Source: Xanthobacteraceae bacterium
GTDB taxonomy: Bacteria; Pseudomonadota; Alphaproteobacteria; Rhizobiales; Xanthobacteraceae
Length of the DNA stretch: 15,679 bases
Assembly (NCBI GenBank): GCA_030039655.1
Contig: JASHVC010000630.1
Location: forward strand, 1 to 15,679
Direction of reading: 5' to 3'
Below the pieces are notes generated by a model. That model saw nothing but the letters and a program-made list of their open reading frames with translations, had not been told where the DNA came from and did no database searches. Position 1 is the stretch's first letter, and every line of letters begins with the position of its first letter. Positions 12,404-15,679 of this stretch are shown piece by piece. The position numbers and the translations under genes are program-made.

Positions 12404-13165
12404 ATGAGCGAGCAGTTGCGAGGCAAGATCGCAATCGTGACCGGCGCGAGCAACGGAATCGGGCGCGGCATTGCCGAGACATTTGCCGCAGAGGGAGCCA
12501 AGATTGTCTTGGTCGCACGCCGGAAATCCTTGCTGGACGAGGTTGCTGCCGGCATCAAGGCGCGAGGTGGCGAAGCGCTGCCGATGCCGGCCGATCTGAC
12601 GCACGAAGAGGCGGTCATCGTGCTGTTTGCCGCGGTGGCAAAGACGTTCGGCCGCCTCGATGTCCTGGTGAACAATGCCGGCATCGCCACGCACAAGGAT
12701 ACCGAGGACATCACGCTCGATTACTGGCGCGCGGCGCTGGATATCAACATTACGGCACCGTTCCTGTGCAGCCGCGAGGCCATCCGCATCATGAAGGCGC
12801 AAAAGCCGCAGGGTGGGCGCATCATCAATATCGGCAGCGTTTCGGCCAAAACGCCGCGACCCGATTCCCTGCCCTATACGGTCACCAAATTCGGCCTCCA
12901 GGGTATGACACACCAGCTGACTATGGACGGTCGCAAGTACAACGTCGTGTCGTCCATCATCCATCCTGGCGCGACGCTGTCTTCGTTCACGACGCGCCGA
13001 GGGCGTACCAAAGCGGGGCCTGGCGAGCGGCCCGACGACTACGTCATGACCGCTGAAGATGTTGCAAGAGTCGCGGTGCTCATGGCCGCGCTGCCGCCGG
13101 AGGTGAATTTGTACGAAGCGACTATTTTGCCCAACCACATGCGATCGTTTATAGGGCGGGGCTGA
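12404..13165 (+). CDS. Short-chain dehydrogenase/reductase (SDR, classical type)
   Basis: Predicted 253-residue NAD(P)H-dependent oxidoreductase, cytoplasmic. The cofactor motif T13-G-A-S-N-G-I-G20 opens the Rossmann fold. R39 and R40 at the end of the second strand favour NADP(H), since basic residues there bind the 2'-phosphate. The NNAG motif is at 90-93. The catalytic tetrad is visible as N115, S145, Y158 and K162 (YTVTK). Length is normal. The ATG at 12404 is preceded by GGGA at 8 bases; the longer frame from 12356 would add 16 poorly conserved residues. The usual post-catalytic PG motif is present (HPGAT, 187-191). The substrate, an alcohol/ketone pair, is unknown. It stands alone on the plus strand after the last tail repeat and converges on the next genes. 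Confidence 0.9.
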   Translation: MSEQLRGKIAIVTGASNGIGRGIAETFAAEGAKIVLVARRKSLLDEVAAGIKARGGEALPMPADLTHEEAVIVLFAAVAKTFGRLDVLVNNAGIATHKDTEDITLDYWRAALDINITAPFLCSREAIRIMKAQKPQGGRIINIGSVSAKTPRPDSLPYTVTKFGLQGMTHQLTMDGRKYNVVSSIIHPGATLSSFTTRRGRTKAGPGERPDDYVMTAEDVARVAVLMAALPPEVNLYEATILPNHMRSFIGRG

Positions 13166-13199
13166 CCGCCGGACGCTTTGATTGCCCCGGCACGGCCGA

Positions 13200-13223
13200 T
13201 TGTGGACCGCGCGATGTCCACAA
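13200..13223. terminator. Possible bidirectional terminator hairpin between convergent genes
   Basis: TTGTGGAC (13200-13207) and GTCCACAA (13216-13223) form a perfect 8-base stem with an 8-base loop in the 66-base gap between the SDR and the convergent hypothetical gene. No long T-run follows on either strand, so termination may be weak or Rho-assisted. Confidence 0.45.
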
Positions 13224-13231
13224 GCACATGC

Positions 13232-13816
13232 CTAATGAAAAATCGTCGCTCCTTGAACGACGCGGGTCAATAGGCTGCTAAACGCCGCGGCGACGATGCA
13301 AACGCGTGTTACGCGGTAGAAGTCCGCTTCGGGCCTGATGGCGCGAAGGCTCGAGCGCAGCCGCCGCGTCAGCCGGCGATGCCAGGACTTGCGCACTGTG
13401 CGTTCGAAATCGTCGCGGGCGATCCGCGAATGTGGCCCGGCATTGGCGCCGAAGTTCGAGTAGCCGTGAGCGATCCTGATAGCCTCGCCTTCGAACAGTT
13501 CGAGCGCGGTCTTCTGCGCCAGCAGCACGTCGCCGAGAACAAGCGTCTCGCGCGGATGAAAACACCAGACCCATCGGCGCCGGCCGTTGTCGTCAAGCTC
13601 CTCGACATTCTGCTGGAAGCAGTGCCAGAGCCGATAACGCGTCCGGCTCTGGCCGCCGATCACGTCGAAATTGCGATCGCGTTTGTACTGCCGGCGCTGC
13701 TGTGGCGTGAGGTTCGCCAGCAGAAGCTCAACGCCGCGCTGTTCCGGCGAGACCCGCCAGCGTCTTCCGAGGGTGCCGTTGCGCAGCGCCCCCACAATGC
13801 GGCGCAAGAGGGGCAT
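13232..13816 (-). CDS. Conserved-type hypothetical protein, 194 residues
   Basis: I do not recognise a named family. The protein is basic at the N-terminus (MPLLRRIVGALRNGTLGRRW). Next comes a LLANLTPQQRRQYKRDRNFD segment, then a Trp/Cys-containing middle (RRRWVWCFHPRETLVLGDVL, about 78-97). An Arg-rich stretch (KSWHRRLTRRLRSSLRAIRP) precedes a short hydrophobic tail (VCIVAAAFSSLLTRVV), which could be a weak C-terminal membrane anchor. The middle segment has the look of a small alpha/beta domain with conserved-looking aromatic residues. Its ATG shares its first base with the stop of the upstream gene (TGATG at 13814-13818), so translation is coupled and the two probably act together. No signal peptide is seen. 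Confidence 0.75.
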   Translation of the reverse strand: MPLLRRIVGALRNGTLGRRWRVSPEQRGVELLLANLTPQQRRQYKRDRNFDVIGGQSRTRYRLWHCFQQNVEELDDNGRRRWVWCFHPRETLVLGDVLLAQKTALELFEGEAIRIAHGYSNFGANAGPHSRIARDDFERTVRKSWHRRLTRRLRSSLRAIRPEADFYRVTRVCIVAAAFSSLLTRVVQGATIFH

Positions 13817-14100
13817 CAGCCGCCCTGCAGATGCGGGACGAACAGGGTCTGCTCGACTTCCTTGTCGAACTTGCCAAGCAACTTGCCGGGGCTGCCATCG
13901 TCGCTCAGGGCGGCGGCGCGAAAGCCGGCGCCGGTCAATTGGCTGAAGCGCTCTTCCGCGAGCGCCACCGCTTGCGCGTCGGTCACGTCGAATTCGTGGC
14001 GGGAGTCGCCGAAGCGGTCCATGACGATGTGAACGCGCTTGGTGCTTGCCGCCCGATCGCGGTTTTTCTCAAATGCCTGCGGTGATTGCATGAACGACAT
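13816..14100 (-). CDS. Conserved-type hypothetical protein, 94 residues
   Basis: Unknown function. The ATG at 14100 (MSFMQSPQAFEKNRDRAAST) is preceded by AAGGGAG and is preferred over the open frame reaching 14244, whose extra residues look like untranslated leader. A compact alpha/beta pattern follows: KRVHIVMDRFGDSRHEFDV (strand and turn), DAQAVALAEERFSQLTGAGFRA (helix), then FDKEVEQTLFVPHL (strand). This pattern suggests a small binding domain rather than an enzyme, but no catalytic residues are evident. It overlaps the downstream 194-residue gene by one base and forms a two-gene operon with it. Confidence 0.75.
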   Translation of the reverse strand: MSFMQSPQAFEKNRDRAASTKRVHIVMDRFGDSRHEFDVTDAQAVALAEERFSQLTGAGFRAAALSDDGSPGKLLGKFDKEVEQTLFVPHLQGG

Positions 14101-14725
14101 CAAAAACTCCCTTGTTTGAGCGATCTGAAGCCGGCTGAACAAACCTAAAGCCGGCGGGTGCTCTCGCACACTGAGAGTAGTGTTCAATATCGCGCTGAGG
14201 CGGATTGATGGCGGCACCGGCAAGATTCGATGGCGCGCGATCACGAGCGGGAGACAAAGCCGATGACGTCGACTTTCGACGCGCGGAGCAGAAGAGCGCG
14301 CACGCCTCGTTTGGCGTTCGGCAATTCGCCAGAGGTGACTCGTCGCGCGATGGAGTATCGGGTAATCGCGGTGCTTGGCGGCTCAACGCGCTGCGGGGCG
14401 AGCTCCTCGGCCTCCATGCGTCACGACCAGCACTGATAGCGCCGCGCGCGGCGCACTTACGGGATTGCGAGGACTGCGGCCAGATTGGGAGCCGCAGGCG
14501 GGGTGCGTGCGCGGGCGACTCAAGGCGCCGGGTAACGGTGCCCATTTAGGCAAAAATGGCCGCTGCAGCGGGAGGGACCTCTCTAACGCACGTTTATATT
14601 AGAAATATTCCGCTGTAATTTCATATATTTACCATAAGTTGTGCACTGCACTCGGGGGCTGGTCTTTTTCGTCACAACAGGGTAAGCAAAGTGTTATCAG
14701 CCGGACATATGAGGGACGATCCAGC
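14101..14725. other. Long intergenic stretch with AT-rich promoter-like end
   Basis: 625 bases without a supported gene. Open frames here are long only because of high GC and have Arg/Ser/Ala-rich, unstructured translations. The left edge carries the leader of the 94-residue gene. A perfect 16-base palindrome (GCGCCGCGCGCGGCGC) lies at 14439-14454. From about 14585 to 14640 the sequence turns sharply AT-rich (TTATATTAGAAATATT and TTTCATATATTTACCATAAG), a likely promoter zone for the small exported protein, though no exact elements can be assigned. Confidence 0.45.
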
Positions 14726-14959
14726 ATGAAGCCGCTATTCATTTCAGCATGCGTTCTCGTGAGCGTTTACGCGACCTCCGCAAACGCCATCGATCTCGCC
14801 GAGCTGGCGCCGTGCCGGCCAGCCGCAGCGATGTTCTGCGATCGCTCTGGCGGCATGACCTGGAACAACCTTCTGCGCTGCGGAGCGACCCTTGCGGCGA
14901 ACAGCTGGCGCGTTAGCAGCCGCTGCCGGGCGGTGCTGCACAAATACGGGCAGCTATAG
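14726..14959 (+). CDS. Small exported Cys-containing protein
   Basis: 77 residues. The signal peptide is MKPLFISACVLVSVYATSANA, with a likely cut after A21. The mature part of about 56 residues has four cysteines: C30 (LAPCRPAA), C38 (MFCDRS), C52 (LRCGATL) and C67 (SRCRAVL). This fits two disulfides in the periplasm or outside the cell. The pattern PCRPAAAMFCDRS, TWNNLLRCGATL and CRAVLHKYGQL resembles small uncharacterised exported proteins I recall from Bradyrhizobium-like genomes. The function is unknown. The start is supported by GAGGGA 9 bases upstream. It is a single gene with its own likely promoter in the AT-rich region and a hairpin downstream. Confidence 0.82.
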   Translation: MKPLFISACVLVSVYATSANAIDLAELAPCRPAAAMFCDRSGGMTWNNLLRCGATLAANSWRVSSRCRAVLHKYGQL

Positions 14960-15008
14960 TTCGGGCCTTCGCCCAACACCTGCCAATTCATCCCATCTGT
15001 CGAATTCG

Positions 15009-15031
15009 AACCCCGGCCCAGCGCCGGGGTT
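15009..15031 (+). terminator. Terminator-like hairpin after the small exported protein
   Basis: AACCCCGGC (15009-15017) pairs perfectly with GCCGGGGTT (15023-15031) around a 5-base loop. A short T-poor tail (CATCGTTTC) follows, so it is a stable hairpin but not an ideal intrinsic terminator. Confidence 0.6.
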
Positions 15032-15120
15032 CATCGTTTCGCGGGGCGACCGCGGCGCCGGCGCGATGATAGAGTGCGCCGCTCGGAAATGATCTCAAGA
15101 AAACACGCGGGAGGGACGCC

Positions 15121-15679
15121 ATGAGCGACGACGTGCACGAAGTCTATGCAGTCCGCTACGGCCATCATAAGCGCCAGTCGCCGGCGAACTTCATCGACGG
15201 GGATCCGCACAATGTGCTGCAGCCGCTCGACTTCTTCGTCTGGGCGATCGTCGGGCCATCCGGCACCATCATCGTCGACACCGGTTTCGACGACGCCATG
15301 GGCCAGAAACGTCAGCGTGAGATGATCAAGCCGGTGCGCGAAGGACTGCTGGCGCTCGGCATCACACCTGAAACGATCAAGGATGTCATCATCAGCCACC
15401 TACATTACGATCATTGCGGTAACTACGATCTATTTCCGCAAGCTTGCTATCACCTACAGGACAGCGAAATGGCTTACGCGACCGGGCGCTGCATGTGCCA
15501 TCGGGCGCTGAAGGCCCCGTTCGAAGTTGAAGATGTGGTTGCCATGGTACGGAAGGTTTTTGCCGGCCGCGCCGGGTTTCATGACGGCGCGGACGAGATC
15601 GTGCCCGGCGTCACCGTGCATCACGTCGGCGGACACTCGAAGGGTCTGCAAAGCGTGCGCGTGAAGACCAAACGCGGTT
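15121..15679 (+). CDS. Metallo-beta-lactamase-fold hydrolase, AHL-lactonase-like (3' truncated by window edge)
   Basis: The first 186 residues of an MBL-fold enzyme; the frame is open to the window end. The signature H93-L-H95-Y-D97-H98 (SHLHYDHCGN) supplies metal ligands. D53 in IIVDTGFDD is the usual strand-end aspartate, and H172 in VGGHSKGLQ is the third-site histidine. The layout, with an N-terminal lead of about 35 residues before WAIVGPSGTIIVDTG and a Tyr preceding the second Asp of the motif, resembles N-acyl homoserine lactonases and related lactonases. Other MBL hydrolases look similar, so quorum quenching is only a possibility. The remaining ligands lie beyond the window. The ATG at 15121 follows GGGAGGGA. 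It has no signal peptide and is probably cytoplasmic. It appears to be separately transcribed, since a hairpin lies upstream. Confidence 0.87.
   Translation, partial: MSDDVHEVYAVRYGHHKRQSPANFIDGDPHNVLQPLDFFVWAIVGPSGTIIVDTGFDDAMGQKRQREMIKPVREGLLALGITPETIKDVIISHLHYDHCGNYDLFPQACYHLQDSEMAYATGRCMCHRALKAPFEVEDVVAMVRKVFAGRAGFHDGADEIVPGVTVHHVGGHSKGLQSVRVKTKRG

Noticed and set aside
14069..14545. 158-codon minus-strand frame in the long intergenic region
   Set aside because: It is rich in Ser/Arg/Pro/Ala without structure, and it overlaps the start of the 94-residue gene in another frame. I saw no ribosome-binding site.
15121..15679. Naming the MBL-fold gene as an AHL lactonase (aiiA-like)
   Set aside because: The motif is shared by many MBL hydrolases and the C-terminal ligands are outside the window.

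Overview
The window is GC-rich chromosomal DNA. Its gene content and protein styles suggest an alphaproteobacterium of the Hyphomicrobiales, close to Bradyrhizobium, Rhodopseudomonas or the Xanthobacteraceae. This placement rests on recognition only, not on a search. No rRNA, tRNA, CRISPR array or intact insertion sequence was seen.

Layout. (1) 1-335: 3' end of a ChrA-type chromate transporter. (2) 370-2369, minus strand: a two-domain VOC/extradiol dioxygenase-like enzyme and a zinc-free quinone-oxidoreductase-like MDR protein. The MDR gene is divergent from a MarR-family regulator (2429-2920), and a perfect 9-9-9 inverted repeat lies between them. (3) 3053-5203, plus strand: an FAH-family hydrolase and an exported beta-lactamase-fold serine hydrolase. 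(4) 5518-7567, plus strand: a compact operon of a Rieske [2Fe-2S] protein, a Lys/Ala-rich 132-residue protein of unknown function and an ACMSD-type amidohydrolase, closed by a strong terminator. (5) 7640-9125: a lower-GC stretch, mostly minus strand, with two small membrane proteins and decayed fragments resembling a caspase-like peptidase and an S1/P1 nuclease. (6) 9323-12105: divergent MFS and TDT/TehA-type transporters. (7) 12404-15679: an SDR oxidoreductase, two translationally overlapping conserved hypothetical genes on the minus strand, a small Cys-containing exported protein, and the 5' part of a metallo-beta-lactamase-fold hydrolase.

How the genes may work together. The extradiol-type dioxygenase, FAH hydrolase, amidohydrolase, Rieske electron carrier, MDR and SDR oxidoreductases and organic-acid-type MFS carrier fit a peripheral catabolic locus for an aromatic or cyclic carboxylic acid. 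No oxygenase large subunit is present, so neither substrate nor route can be named.

The most unusual structural signal is that the last codons, stop and downstream terminator region of the amidohydrolase (about 7490-7646) recur as decayed copies at about 9122-9270 and 12106-12262. These tails lack gene bodies and bracket the foreign-looking stretch and the transporter pair. They look like the scars of lost tandem amidohydrolase paralogues, or of repeated recombination at that gene's 3' end.
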